Below the pieces are notes generated by a model. It was not told the DNA's origin. It made no database searches and saw only the letters and a program-made list of their open reading frames with translations. Shown here piece after piece: positions 24,097 through 36,566 of a stretch of DNA of 64,000 nucleotides. The first letter of the stretch is position 1, and each line of letters begins with the position of its first letter. The position numbers and the translations under genes were made by a program. The DNA is from Austropuccinia psidii (lineage: Eukaryota > Basidiomycota > Pucciniomycetes > Pucciniales > Sphaerophragmiaceae): assembly GCA_023105745.1 (NCBI GenBank), contig JALGQZ010000007.1, forward strand, positions 52,061,569-52,125,568. Direction: 5' to 3'.

Positions 24097-25212
24097 TGTG
24101 AGCCTTGAGTTATGTTTTACATACCCAAATAGGCCACAACTTAAAAAAAGAATAACTCAATAACCATTAAAAACCCATTAGTCATGTTTATTACCAAAAT
24201 TCATCATTTTTGAAGCATAAAAAGATATATAAATTCTTATTTAGTAAGTAAGTCCTAGGATTTAAGACCAAATTTGGAATCTACACCAAATTTCAGCCTG
24301 GGTACCCTCATGGGAGGTATACTCAAATATTACTCTTAAAATATGTTGATCCATGAATAAAAAAAATAGAAACTACTTGAACTGTTCAGAAGGCAACCCT
24401 TTAAACAAATAACAAGAAAAAGCCCTGATTGTTAACTTAAAATTCACTCTCAAAGAGAAATAATGGGATTCTAAAAATGCCATTTATTTGTACCAATTGG
24501 TACAAGCTAGGCACATGCAAATATGAAATGAAATTTAATACTCTTTCAGTGCAGTTCTATTTTACCATATGCACATTATGGTATTATGGAGAAACTGTTA
24601 TAGGTAAAAATTACAGCAGAGAAAGGCACAAGGAAAAAAGTCAAATAGAGCTTGGGTACCTAAATTTCTGGGTCCTTTGAGGCTCACAAAGGTTCCCATA
24701 AGCCAATTTGAATATATATCATAAGAATAATTTACTTTGGTAATTAAACAGTAACTTTAAATTATAGACTACTCTATGTTGTTTTTTTTATCCTTTGAAT
24801 ATCCTTAAAATCCAAAATTCTTCTCAAATAATTCTGAAATTTCTTTCTTAGTATTTTTTTGAGTTGTTTTGGTGTTCTTTTTCTATAAAGACATTATAAG
24901 TTGTTAGTATATCCATCTGAATCTCTATCTCTACTCTGGAATTCTTTTTACAATAAGTATTGTCAAAAATGATACTTTATATTATTTTTGAATGGAACAT
25001 TTTTAATAACCACTAGGTATATTCATTCTTGTATAAAATACCTCTTGATATTATATCACTGGTAGCATATAGTAATTTTAAAAATAATAATTAAGTTCTT
25101 TAATTATTTTTTATAATATTAAAATTCAGATTGATAATTTTTTTTATTATATTTCATTAGGAAATTCATAGTACTCTTCATTTTGTCAAGATTTTTATAG
25201 ACAATACTTACA
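24097..25212 (+). repeat. 3' LTR of element B (internally deleted)
   Basis: Begins TGTGAGCCTTGAG after the purine tract ggtgagagggaa and ends ACTTACA. It is 1116 bases against 1841 in the 5' LTR; the missing part maps near 24740. Confidence 0.8.
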
Positions 25213-25543
25213 CATTGTATCTACCAATGATGAAATTTGAGTTAGAATCCACTACTTTTCTTGGACCAATTTAGTGCCCTGTAGAAAAGATCCGAAAGCT
25301 GGTATGTATTTAATATTTATATCTCACAATATAGAGATCAAATGGTATGCAGAACATCTCAAGAAAAAGGATAATTGTCTTCTTTTTTTTCATAGGCAAC
25401 ATGTTTTCATAGAATTTTGTGTATACAATAAAGCTTTCCAAAAAAGATTGATGAAAAGTTTTTTACTAAAAATATTTACTACAATTGTGTTGGAGCATCA
25501 CTATTTAAATTCAAACTTTGTATCCTTTCAGTTATATATGAGA

Positions 25544-26426
25544 CTAGCATATCCAAGAGTTTGATCGGAATTGTAGCCCGAATGCATGAATAGATGCCAC
25601 AATCTCCCCCATTGTTTTGGGCTCAAAAAGGTGAATGAAATTGTATTTCATTTCGAAAAATACATTATTTATGGGGGTTCAAGTCAGTGAAATTGACTCA
25701 ACATAAAAGGTTTCTTATTCCAGGCTTTTTCTTCAATTTTTCACTAACCTGCACTGAGTGTATGGGTTCTCCATCTTCAATCAGTATAAGTTCTTGAGGA
25801 TAAAAAGCCACATTTTCTTTTTTAAAAAGTGGAGGAAGGGTAAAAACCTGGGCTCATAAGGATTACAGATTAAATAGGGGGGGATGACAATTTGAGATCA
25901 AAATAAGCTATAAAAGGCCCCCAAAATCATAACTGAACATCAACCAGATTGTTTGTTAATAGTTATTGATTTTAGATTGTATTTTTCTTCGGGAGTATGA
26001 AAAAAATTGAACTTTTTTTATTACTTTTCAATCTCAAAGAGTGATTCTTGGGTCCATATAGCCTGTTTACAATCATCAAAAGCTTAGTAAGAATTCTCTC
26101 GTGAAATAGAAACTCATTGTTTTATGTTTCACTCAATGAGATAAGGCTTCTTGATGGAAATTCAGGAATTTTTGAGTGAATGAATTTTCTTGTTAAGTGT
26201 TGAGGCAGAAATTGTAACAATGATTAGATCTCTTATGGGACCTAGGTTTGCATATCAATGCTTCTGAAGCGCATAGAAAAGCTGTCACATCAAAATATGG
26301 AAGGGCGTTTGGGACATCCAGGAGTTGGTTGGTGCTTTAATTGACCAGCTTGGTATCAAAAAAGGTTTTGTAAGGAACACCAAGTTGATTTTTAATGACT
26401 AAAATAGATTCCCCTCCTATATTCAT
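25544..26426 (-). pseudogene. Argonaute-like (PAZ region) gene fragment, tentative
   Basis: Minus-strand exon-like blocks outside any LTR. (1) 26193-26426: GMNIGGESILVIKNQLGV.. then LLDVPNALPYFDVTAFLCASEAL, one stop. (2) Near 25940-26000: TPEEKYNLKSITINKQ. (3) 25749-25847: a 99-base, phase-0 block with acceptor CCCAG| and donor CAG|GTTAGT, encoding LPPLFKKENVAFYPQELIL then IEDGEPIHSVQ; F-Y-P-x-E-L-x-x-I-x-x-G-x-P is the pattern at the end of an Argonaute PAZ domain. (4) 25544-25663: EMKYNFIHLFEPKTMGEIVA then SIHAFGLQF, matching the P-x-x-R..F-G-L stretch that follows PAZ. Order and spacing are right for Argonaute, but no PIWI part is visible; element B lies where it would continue. Could be chance resemblance. 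Confidence 0.4.
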
Positions 26427-26794
26427 GCCTACAATAATTACTCACATGCCCTCATCTAATTAGTTTCCCATAGTCCTAATAGAGATACTTTTTAATTAGT
26501 TTAAGAGACAGAAAGACATTTGGCTACTAACCAATTAACCAAGTCATTATTTTTGAATGCTCTAGTAAGTGATGTGGTTAGCTGAATTAATTCATTATAT
26601 TCATGTACAGGAATAATTAATTAATCTTACTGTCCAGATCTGATAAAATAAATTTAGTCAAGATATAGGAAAGATGGAAAAACAAATTAGAAAAAGGAGA
26701 AAAAAAATAAGAAAGGTATAGGGATTTGAATTCCAGGTTCATATCTTAGTTACAATTGACTGTAATTATAGCCCACAAATTATATACCGCCAAG
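26427..26794. other. Unassigned
   Basis: No ORF or recognised repeat. This is A+T-rich sequence between the Argonaute-like blocks and the hAT-like segment. Confidence 0.3.
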
Positions 26795-27081
26795 CTGGAG
26801 TAATGAAAGTCTTAATTAAGCCCAGTCCCTTATCCCAAAATCTTAGGCATTTCCTGTGGATAGTTCAAATGGGATTAGGACTTGAAATTTTCTTCTTCTC
26901 AACTAGCTTGTTGATACTAATAGTGATTGAGAACAGAATTGGTTTAGGATCCCTGAAGGGATTATCAGTGACCATTTGGAAATTTCCATGTATTATCCGA
27001 GAAAAATTCAAAGCAGACAAAAAAAGACCAAAGAAGTAACAAAAACACGCTTTTTTAACTAAATATCATCAATTCGCACAT
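26795..27081 (-). repeat. hAT-3 3' noncoding segment
   Basis: Resembles 2780-2990, which lies 3' of hAT-2a on the same strand. With the relic at 29040-31140 it brackets solo LTR G, suggesting that G inserted in the 3' end of hAT-3. Confidence 0.4.
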
Positions 27082-28995
27082 TGAAATGTATTTGAAATAT
27101 CCAAAGAATTCTCAATTGACTTGTGAAATATGAAAAACTCAGAAATCATGAGCATACTGAAAACTAATTATTTTTCATAAGTAAGATATGGAAAGCTTCT
27201 TTTGAGTAAGTGAATCTATGTATTCAAGGCCAGACTTGGATTAGGCACAAAAATCAATTTAGGGTAACTCCATAGGGCAAATAAGCTTAAAATAACTATA
27301 TGAGGTGGTAATATGGCAGATAATTCAGTACCTAATTATCAATGCCACATAAATGATTTGTGTAGTTTTTTGGTTTTTTCATTTTCATGCCAAAATGATG
27401 GGATTGTTGAAATTCTCATAACAAATATAAGCGCAGATTGGTGTTATTCATGTTTTTTGGAGCTTAAAATTAATTTATTTCTACATAAAGGCTTGATGAA
27501 CCCATAGTCAATATCAGTCTTGGAGCCTTAATTACTATGTTTGACATTAAAATAGCTAAGGGGGACAAAAGAAATCACAAAGAGCTGGGGTACCCTAATT
27601 TCTGAGGCCTCTGAGGCATAGTCAGTCCCAAAGCTTACATACATGGCTTTTTTTGGCCAATTAGTAAATTAAAGCCTTTTGGAAACTTTGTTCCTAACAA
27701 TAAGTCCCATGAAATAATGAGATGATAGAGATTAGGCTGCTATTCTGACATAACGAAGAGGTAATGAGTAAATCTGACTCCTGTAACCATTTAAATTATT
27801 GATGGCTTTACATTTATACTACCAAAAATATTAATCAAAAACTTTTTGGGACTATTATCAATGGAATTACCATGTGTAAACTAGCTTCCACTATACTATT
27901 TACTTTGAATACATATAAAATGAGGCAAAACTTCAAATATTCATTCAAAAGAAAATTCTTGAGTAATATTTCTTAAACTTTAAGAATAAATGGAAAAATG
28001 AAAAATATAGATCAAAAAAAACAATTATGACTTAAAACCTCAAATTGAAACTTTTACTTGTAGTCTTCTTTTGATGATTCAATGTGAAATACTGAATGCT
28101 GAACAATTCACAGAAAATAAAACCTGTGATTAAACTTTCAATGACATTTATAGATTTAAGAAGTGGATTTCTGTTTTGAAATAAGTGAAGACTTAATGAG
28201 GTAAATATTTCATTTATTAACCATGAATGGGTTGTTAGACGCATAAAACAACTCAATTATGTAATTATGATAATTTTACATGACTTTAAAATAAATGTGG
28301 TAATTAGCTTCTCAGTGATTCATTTTTTCAGTTAGCTCAATGGCACAACTCTTTGAGCTGTTTCAGAATTCAGAGAATACTAATGTTTCTTTTTTTAATA
28401 ACCACCATTTTGATTTAGTTAAATCATTAAAGCCTTCATATAACCAGTGAGTATTAGTTATTCATCATTCTTGAGGATTCTCATCTTTCCGAAAAAACCA
28501 GAAATACATTAAATTAGAGAATATTACCATTTCATATAGTATTTCAATTATAATTTCTCTATTAGTGCTTTGAATCAACTTTTAATTCTTTGAATTTACA
28601 AATAATCCCTCAGATCACTCTACAAGATATCTTAAATGTATTTTAGGAGTAACAGTGAGTGCTTTATTGAATTATTAAAATTCTATCTCTAATTTTTGTA
28701 GTTTTCTTCAATAATTTATAATAATCACTCTTGGGAAAGATAATTATAAATCATGATAATTACATATTATTATAATAATAATTTTTATTATGAAAACTTC
28801 TTGTAATTTATTCTAGTAAAATATTATTTATTACTATTATAATTACTAGTTGTTTATAACAAGTAAAAGAAATCATTTATAAAAAATTAACTGTTTTGTG
28901 ATTATAATGAATTTATTTATTATATTTCTTGAGAACAACCATAGTACTCTTGCTCAATAGAAATATTATTGAGAGTTCCATAGGCAGATATTACA
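27082..28995 (+). repeat. Solo LTR G (B-like family)
   Basis: Blocks shared with the B and A LTRs in the same order: gtaagtgaatctatgtattcaaggccagacttgga (27208-27242), agagctggggtacccta (27579-27595), and an end gagaacaaccatagtactc..gagttccatagg..TTACA (28931-28995). No second LTR or interior accompanies it. The right end is firm; the left edge is estimated, and flanks cacat/atata do not form a duplication, so the insertion is old. Confidence 0.65.
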
Positions 28996-29039
28996 ATATA
29001 ATAGCAAGCCAAATTTCTGTCTCCACTACTTTAAAATCC

Positions 29040-31140
29040 AAATTATTGACATGCATAGGTGTGATTGAAGCCCATTAATATGATAGAATTCTTCTCCCAC
29101 CAGAAAAACTCTTTTATGGAATTCTTGTGCCAGGCATTTCTAGATAATTGCAAGCCATCAGAGCTAAGGTGGGGAAGAGTTTCTTTTGAGACTTTCAGAA
29201 AAGGTGGATATCTGTGTATTTTGTTCAGAAAGTTCTGAAAAATACCTTTCCAGTTTAATTTTCAAACATCTGCCTTAACATGTTTCAGACAGTTACATAT
29301 TTTCCAGTAAGCAAATAAGCCTCTCAGAAACAGCCTCATATGGTTCCTGATATTGAGTAGTCACAATTGTTTTGACTTCCTCTTCAAAAACTGTGGCCAG
29401 TTGAAAATATTATGGGCCAAAATAACAAAGGTCTGAAATTTGAGGTAAGAAAAAGGTGTCACTCAGTCTTGGATTGAGTATAGAAGCAAAGATGACTGGC
29501 TTCTTACTGAAGATAATGGTGATGGATTTGGATATTTTTTGAAAAATTGTGTGGTTGGTGGGATCAATGGGTGCAAACTCATACTGGTTAAATTTTTGAT
29601 ACACACATATTAGTTTGTGGTTAGTCTTTTAATAAGAAAACCCATACCTTCCTGATAAATTCAATAAGCAATATGTTTAGGGGTAAGGCCTTGTTGATTG
29701 ATGGGTAAAAAGACATGAATATAAGCAGGGTATGAAATAAGTGTAAAGTTATGTTGTCCTTATTTAATTAAATACTTGATAGTCAATATCATGCTAATTA
29801 GTTGCGGGTACAAAAGTTAATTCAAGAATTTTTCAGCTTTCAGGTGCAATGTAGCATGTTGTAAGTGGAGTTCCATTGCTTTGAGACTTGAGATAGGAGC
29901 ATGTTTTTCATTATTGGGGCTCTTAGCATCATAGAATTTCTCCACATTTTCAGAAAATTTTCAGAACCTTTGGTGGCTGCATCATAAGTATGATTCCAGC
30001 TGACTGATCTTAACTATGATCAAGCTGTACTTCAAGTTTAGGCCATATGGTGGGTTGATAAGGAACAGAATTGGAATTAAATTGGGGTAATTTTTTTCCA
30101 CTGGAGTGGAGGTTTAAGCTAGGTCACTGCCAAGGGACTCAAGTGCATCATATAATTCCAGGGTGATGATATGAGCCATGCACCCGACTGCATGATCCTT
30201 TGAGAAAGACTGTTGACCAATTTTTTTTGATCTCCTGGGCCATCTAATAGTTTACTTGGGTATTATTGGTAGAAATGAAGATTATTTTATGGAATAGATA
30301 AAAGAATTCATGTGATTGTGAGTAGTTCAGTTTCAAATGAGGCCCCTGAGGTATTACATATAAGATTTTGTAACTGAAGGCCAGGGGAAATGAAAGAAAT
30401 ACCTTCAATTTTTGAAAACCCTCAAATAATTGATGTAAGCTTAAGGTCAGTATCAACCTAATTATAATTTACATCCAAGTAATAAGTTATGTTTTTACCT
30501 GTCCAGGAATGGGGTATAAAGGAATAATTGTTTTAATTTCTTGAGAGGTAACTGAAAATTGATTCTGCATGATAAAAATAAGTGTTGGCCAAGTGATATT
30601 TTAGACTGGCTCAACTAGCTAAAGTATCGATAACTTCTTGACTAAAAATCTTCAAAAGAGCTCAGAAGCCTGGAGATTGGGTAATAGATAGTTTTAATTT
30701 GGAATTTTATATAAAATAAAGCAAGGCTGTAATCAGACACTCAGTTGATAATTCCTGATAAAAGAGTTATAATTAGCTGAAGAGTAGAAACAAAAAATAA
30801 AAAATATTATTCCAAATTTGGCTCACCTGTTTTGGATTAGTAATTTTTGAAAATGATCCAGAAAGTTATTTTTGGAAAGCTAGGAGGATATTATTTTGGG
30901 ATTAGCTATCAAATGAGAAAGATATAAGCTCTGGATATTTATGTTGGTGCTGCTAACTACCTCTTTCTTGAGTTATTTTCTGAAATCTTATCCTAATAAG
31001 TAATAATATTTACATTCAAAATGAATCTCATTGACATAAGATAAATGAATCCAAAACCTGGATTTTTTCTGGGTCAGCAGTTGACAGTAAGATGGAAATC
31101 TCAGTTTCACTAGGAATAGGGGTGAATCAAAGTGAGGAGG
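29040..31140 (-). pseudogene. hAT transposase relic (hAT-3)
   Basis: Minus strand. N-terminal BED-like remnant at about 31010-31070, partially matching SWVW..F..V..T..ECNV. AVGCMAH-type block near 30170-30190; a block around 29790-29900; VIFASILNPRLSDTFF at 29440-29500 (compare hAT-1 AAILNPRFKVRFF); and the degraded dimerisation end at 29060-29170 (pattern IPATSA..). Stops and frameshifts are frequent, more than in hAT-1. Recognition depends on matching blocks of the other two relics in the same order. Confidence 0.6.
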
Positions 31141-32463
31141 GTTCTGAATAAATTATAAGAGCAGGAAATGATTACTTTAAAAAGAAAAAATCCGCACTAA
31201 AAAAGAAATTCACTGGGAAAACAGATGGAAGGAAAAATAAATGAAAACCATAATCTGGGAAAACAGAAAAAATATATTAATATTTGCACAAAGAAAGGGG
31301 AAAAATTATTAGATGAAAGGTATAAGAAAGATAAAAATAATTAAAAATAATAAGTTGAGGGGGGACAAAGACAGAAGACATTTTGACAAAAAAAAATTAG
31401 AAGGGGAGGATATACCCCTGAAACTTGACTTTTTTGAGAAATAGAAAAGGAGTTCCTTGTTAATCCCAGTAAGTCCCGGAGGGCTGTCTGCGACAAGGAA
31501 TTGGGGTGGGAACTCTTTGGTATTCAAGAAGGGTTGAATATTGGGTATGTCTCTGGAGGTAAAAAAGTCCACAGTGATCAGCCTTAGTCTCAACTGAACT
31601 CAATATGTAATTTGTCATTACCAAAAATCTCAGATACTGATTTGAATATAAAAAATGAGGTTTTTTGGTTATAAACATCAAACACTGTAATTACTCAGGC
31701 TATGGAAATAATAGATGGGAATTTTAATAATACCTGTAATTACAATTAATTAATGCAGGAATACTATAGAAAATAGCCCAGATTACTCATTGAGCTCCAT
31801 TCTGAGGATTATTATCAGAATGGAGCCATTCTTTGAGGGAAAAAAGTGTACAATGGATTTGATTGCAATTTGTGTGAAAGATGGCACAATTAAATGGTCA
31901 CTCTAAGGGAAAACTCTCCCAATAGAATCTCATTACAGTTTTATTAAAAGATAATGAAATCTAGTTTCCCCAAATCAAGAAAATTGCCGGTAAGAATCTG
32001 GCACTACATGAGGAATGTGTAAGAATCAGATGGTTTCAAAATGAAAACATAATGAGATCTCACCTACCAACAATACAATATCTCTTCATCTCCTAATGTG
32101 GGATGATAATGTTGTAAATAAATAATAACCTCAACGATTGTACTAGAGAAAGAGCTTGAGCCTAGAGTGAATCTGATGAAATTATCTTAAATCTTTAGGA
32201 TTCTACTATGAGGTGAATCACCTTGAAGACACAGGACTTTTTTCTTGGTCAGGTGGTTGAACCATGATAAAAATATACTCCTGGGTGAGTAGGTCAATTA
32301 CTTCTTTGGAACTTGCAGATGAGACTGACCAATATTAGCATACCATGTTGGTGGGAAAGATTGAGAAAGGTAGCTATTAGAGTATCATTATTCTTCATTT
32401 TTTATCTTTTTATTTATTCAACCATCCCATTTCCACATGGCAGGCTTATGACCACAAGGATGG
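31141..32463. other. Unassigned; possible hAT-3 leader
   Basis: 31141-31600 is the likely 5' noncoding part of hAT-3 (A/G-rich on plus, as upstream of hAT-1). Minus-strand ORFs at 31309-31593 and 31460-31681 overlap each other and have low-complexity ends. From 31700 to 32463 I see no gene or repeat. Confidence 0.3.
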
Positions 32464-32700
32464 TTAATCACAAGCATGCTGATTCGGTTTCTTGATGAGT
32501 AAGCTATAGATTGGTATCACTAGGTGTTCGGGTGGTACATTGCGTTGTAAAAAACTACAGGACCCATGAAAAAGTCTAAGGATGGGTTCCATGAGCTCCA
32601 TGGATCCCCGAACCGCATCAATTAGTGCATATGCACTCCCATCCACTCTTTTGGAATACAGCTCAGCTCTGTTCTTGAGTTTTTGTATATTCTGGATCTT
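32464..32700 (-). CDS. Unrecognised exon-like ORF, possible host gene
   Basis: Minus strand. A 237-base segment beginning right after a strong acceptor (ttttttcttacag, 32701-32713) and open for 78 codons to a TAA at 32464-32466: KIQNIQKLKNRAELYSKRVD, then GSAYALIDAVRGSMELMEPI, and FLQRNVPPEHLVIPIYSLL. The peptide has balanced composition and no low complexity. CpG dinucleotides (gttcggg, attgcgttg, cccgaaccgc) are unusually frequent compared with the transposon sequence around it. I do not recognise the family. Upstream exons were not identified; 32714-33000 would be intron or decayed sequence. It may be the last exon of a host gene or a gene fragment. Confidence 0.4.
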   Translation of the reverse strand, partial: KIQNIQKLKNRAELYSKRVDGSAYALIDAVRGSMELMEPILRLFHGSCSFLQRNVPPEHLVIPIYSLLIKKPNQHACD

Positions 32701-32713
32701 CTGTAAGAAAAAA

Positions 32714-35700
32714 TTACATCAGATTTTTGGAATTGATAAGGGGAATATTTTTGGCTTCAATTTTTTTTGATAATATGAAGTTGTTTTGTTGAAAAATTAA
32801 TGTGTTATTAAAGGTCTTGCAAAGGGAATACAGTTTATGGCTTTATGGTAAAAAAAGAAACCATTTTCATCATGATTCGGAGGGTATAAAGGTAAAGGAA
32901 AGACCATTTTTACTTAATTTAATTGAGCAGCTCTTGCATTTATTTCTGTTTAGATTCAAGTTGAGAGGAATTCAAGGCATTTAATTACCCCTGTGGTAAA
33001 AAATGAGTTATTTTTCTCCTTGTTATTTTGTGATTTAGTACTGTAATAAGCCACAAATGAATATCAGATGATTTAATGATTAAATGAATTGTAAATATTA
33101 AATTTAGCTCTCAATATTTGTGTGTCAATTTAATAATTTCTCTCATTTTGAGAGTGAAACACTTGTGGTATGTAATGATTAAAATGAATAAGATCTTTGT
33201 TAGTTAATTGGCCCATTGAATCCAGTAGCACTTAAACAACCCGTCTAATCACATTAAACATACAGAAATGGAACTTCTGGCCTCGCAGCCATTTATTTAA
33301 TGTTTCTAAAAACTTATGTTCAATTTGAATGATCATTATATAATTATTACTTGAACTCTTTCCTGTAAATTAATGAAGTCGATGTTCCAAATAATATCCA
33401 AAGTAAGCTGATAAAGCCCTATCAATATGAGATACTTAAAGGGACTCAAAGGAAATCAAGTGAATTTTCGTGTAATTGTGTAAGTGAATGGTAATTATCT
33501 TTACTAGCGGTAACAATTAGGATTATAGAATGGAGTGAAAAGTTGAATGACCAATTTAGCCAGTTTTTAAAATATTTGAAATTGGATTTACTGAGTGTGA
33601 CTTGATAATTTCAAAATACCATGGAATATCCAAAGAGGAAGTTATTTCAATTGAACTAAAGTTACTTTTTTTCCAAAAAGAAAAATGGTTTAATTTTGAA
33701 TATATGCCATAATTTAGTTATTTTTTAAGTTGAATATTAAAATAATAAATATATAATTACATTGAAGTAAAATGTATCAAGTCGGAAATTCTCAATTATA
33801 AGTAGATTGAATCAGAGCTTTCATATTCTTTCTGTAAATATACAAAGTTATATGACGGATTAATTAGGATTCTTGTGGCTGAGAAAATTTCATAATAATG
33901 AGAAAGATGGAAACTCCAACTACTTCTCATATAAAAGCCATGTCTGAACTGATACCAAATATCAAATAAACCAAATCTCTACTCAACTAAGAGCTAAATC
34001 TGATCATATTTAATTTTTGGGTTCCAAATCGTAAGACTGATTGTAGCTTCTCATTTTTTGCTCATGGTAATTTATTTCAAGATAACACAAAAAAATTGAA
34101 TTTGAAAAAATCTCATTTTAAAAAATAAACGATTTGAAATAAAAATTCAAAGGAGGAACTTCCACAGAAAGTAAAGTTGGTGTGCTTAAGATTGAACAAA
34201 TGTGTTTGAATTTAGTAAGGAATTCTTTTTCAGAGCTCAGGATCAGTGTCTTCAACAGTAACTAATACATAGATTACCTATTAAAACTATAAAATCAACT
34301 GTCTTGGTAGCCAATATAATAAAACAACCGATAATTATTGAGACCAGCGATTTCAAAAGACTCAGAACCACTATTACACAATATTGTAATCTTTTTTTTT
34401 TATTATTTCCAAAGCTTTTAAATATCAAATTTAAAATCAAAATTATAAGTAATCCTATTATACATTTAATTTAACACTCTTCTGATATTATCTTCATTTT
34501 TAACTTGAGCTTAAAAAGAAAGATTACTCGGATATTTTTTATAGGGTATTATATAAAAAATAACCCTGTTTAACTTCATAATTAATATGGGCTTCTAATA
34601 AAAGGATCCATTTTCAAGAATATTTTGATTAAAACAAAAATTCTGTTATAAAAGAAATATAAATCTTACTAATAGAGAAATCTTATTTATTGAAGTGTTG
34701 AATGTAATTATTCAGCTGGTGGAGTGAGTTTCAAATAAAGAAATTTTATTCAGGAGTTAAATAAACACAATCTATTTTAATATTTAACTATATGAAAATT
34801 GTTTTAGATAATCACCTTCATTGGAATGGGAAAAACCAAGGAGGCAAAAAATCAAGATACAAAGGAGACCCAGGGTAGCTAAATCTTAAATTCCTAAATT
34901 TTTTTAAAAAAATCTACAAATATATAAAGTAAATATTTATTTATTAATACCATTTGAGAGTGGGAAAAAGAACCAAAAAGTTCATGAATAAACACAATTT
35001 TAAGATCACCTGTGCAATCGATTCAAAAAAGTAGAGTAAAAAGAGCTCACCTATGTAATATATTATCAAAAATTTGTTATTTTTGTTGAAAGGTTTTATT
35101 GAATATTATTTGAAATAGAACGAAAAAAAATAGCAAAAGCTATACTTTATGATTAAAACTAACCCCGACCATTTTGATTCAAAATATTCACAGAATAGTG
35201 ATTTTTCACATTCTAATTATTCCAAGTCACAATTCATTAAAGCTTCTTTGATAGATCTGTCTTGATATTTATAGAATTTACTTATTTTGAGAGATTTTCA
35301 ACTTTATTTGAAGTCTAAAACCATTATATTTTTTACTTATTTTCGTTAATCAAATGTTGAATTGATATGTCAATCATGGAAATTTGTTAGAAATTTGAAT
35401 TAATCTCTTCTAATGTCTGAATTTTTCTTGTTACCATCCAAGAAATAATATAAGTATTTTAATAAAGATAATATGAAGATCGTACTATTTAATCCCGAAT
35501 TATCATTATATAACAGATTTAGTCCTTGATGAACCATTTGAATAATTTTTAATTGTATCTGACGAGTTATATTTATTAAAAGCTTCCGGAAATGTTTGAT
35601 CTACTGTATGTCTTTTTGGTATTTCAATTATAATTGGACTTGAATAAATTAAGAACATCACTTTTGTTCTAATCTTCATAAATTCAACAAAATCTTCAGA

Positions 35701-36566
35701 CACAGGCTATCGAGAGAAGCATCTTTCGCTTCCAGAAATGAGAATTAAGGGTGGCCAATATGGGAATCTCCAGCCATTTTTCTTATACCACACCCCGCTT
35801 GTACTGTGGATGATGTTTTTGTCTTTTTTTGAAACTGAATTTCCTGGAAAGGGGAGAAAATAGGTCATTCATAGAGAGAAGGTACTATATTTAGCTTTCC
35901 CACACCATCTTTGTTTTATAGTTTTTCTTTTTTTTCTCATATAAGTCTTCATTCATTTCTTTCATTTACAAATTTTCCTCACTTAGTTTTTTCTCTTTCT
36001 TTCCATAATTTTTTTTATTGTCTTTTTTTTCATTTTTGAATTTACTTCTTTCCAAATCCCACTTTTTCTTTGACCCAATAAGCTACTATTATCTTTCTTC
36101 CAACCATTAGTTCGTATCTCATCTCCATTTTCTTTTTTCCCAAAACATCAATTATTTTTTATTTCTGCATTTTAATAATCATATTTTTTTATTTAATATG
36201 AATAGTGTCATCATTTGTAGGAACATCTTATTAGAAAACACCTAGTGAAGCTGAAATCACCAAAAAAAGAATAAATAATGGAATCTTTGAGAAATATTCA
36301 ACAGCTGTGGGTATGGATCTAAAATTAAGAAATTGATCAGGGCCATATAAGGTTTAAATTGAATAATGAATATGTAATTTCCTTCCAAAAGAGAATTAAA
36401 TGAAGTGGATAAAGGAGTATAAAGTCCAACAGCAATAACCATAATTTTCTTGATTGTTTGAATCAATCCAATAATATAGAACCAAATAAAATACCTCTTT
36501 ACCAATATGTGTAACATGGCCACCAAAAAGTTGATATCACTTTTATTATCTTCATTTTGGTATTAT
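32714..36566. other. Long A+T-rich stretch, no supported gene
   Basis: No transposon motif or convincing ORF. A minus-strand ORF at 35506-35703 (MSEDFVEFMKIRTKVMFLIY..) is short and unrecognised but lies in a slightly CpG-richer patch (35480-35730), so it may be a remnant of non-repeat DNA. 35890-36130 is a T/C-rich tract on the plus strand. Confidence 0.3.

Larger units (their letters stand above)
19525..25212 (+). mobile_element. Gypsy retrotransposon B, gag-only deletion derivative
   Basis: LTRs at 19525-21365 and 24097-25212 share start TGTGAG and many blocks (acttgggtttttttacatactcaaatagg / ccttgagttatgttttacatacccaaatagg). The interior has gag-like sequence up to the zinc knuckle and acidic tail (about 23909), then runs within about 90 bases into the pre-LTR segment (gaagaggttggacaatgcag, 23990) and polypurine tract. 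Protease, RT, RNase H and integrase are absent, so it could only have moved using proteins of a relative. Flanks catca/cattg match at 3 of 5 bases. Confidence 0.85.

Noticed and set aside
35506..35703. 65-codon minus-strand ORF as a gene
   Set aside because: Too short, no splice context that extends it, no recognised motif; mentioned only as a patch of possible non-repeat DNA.
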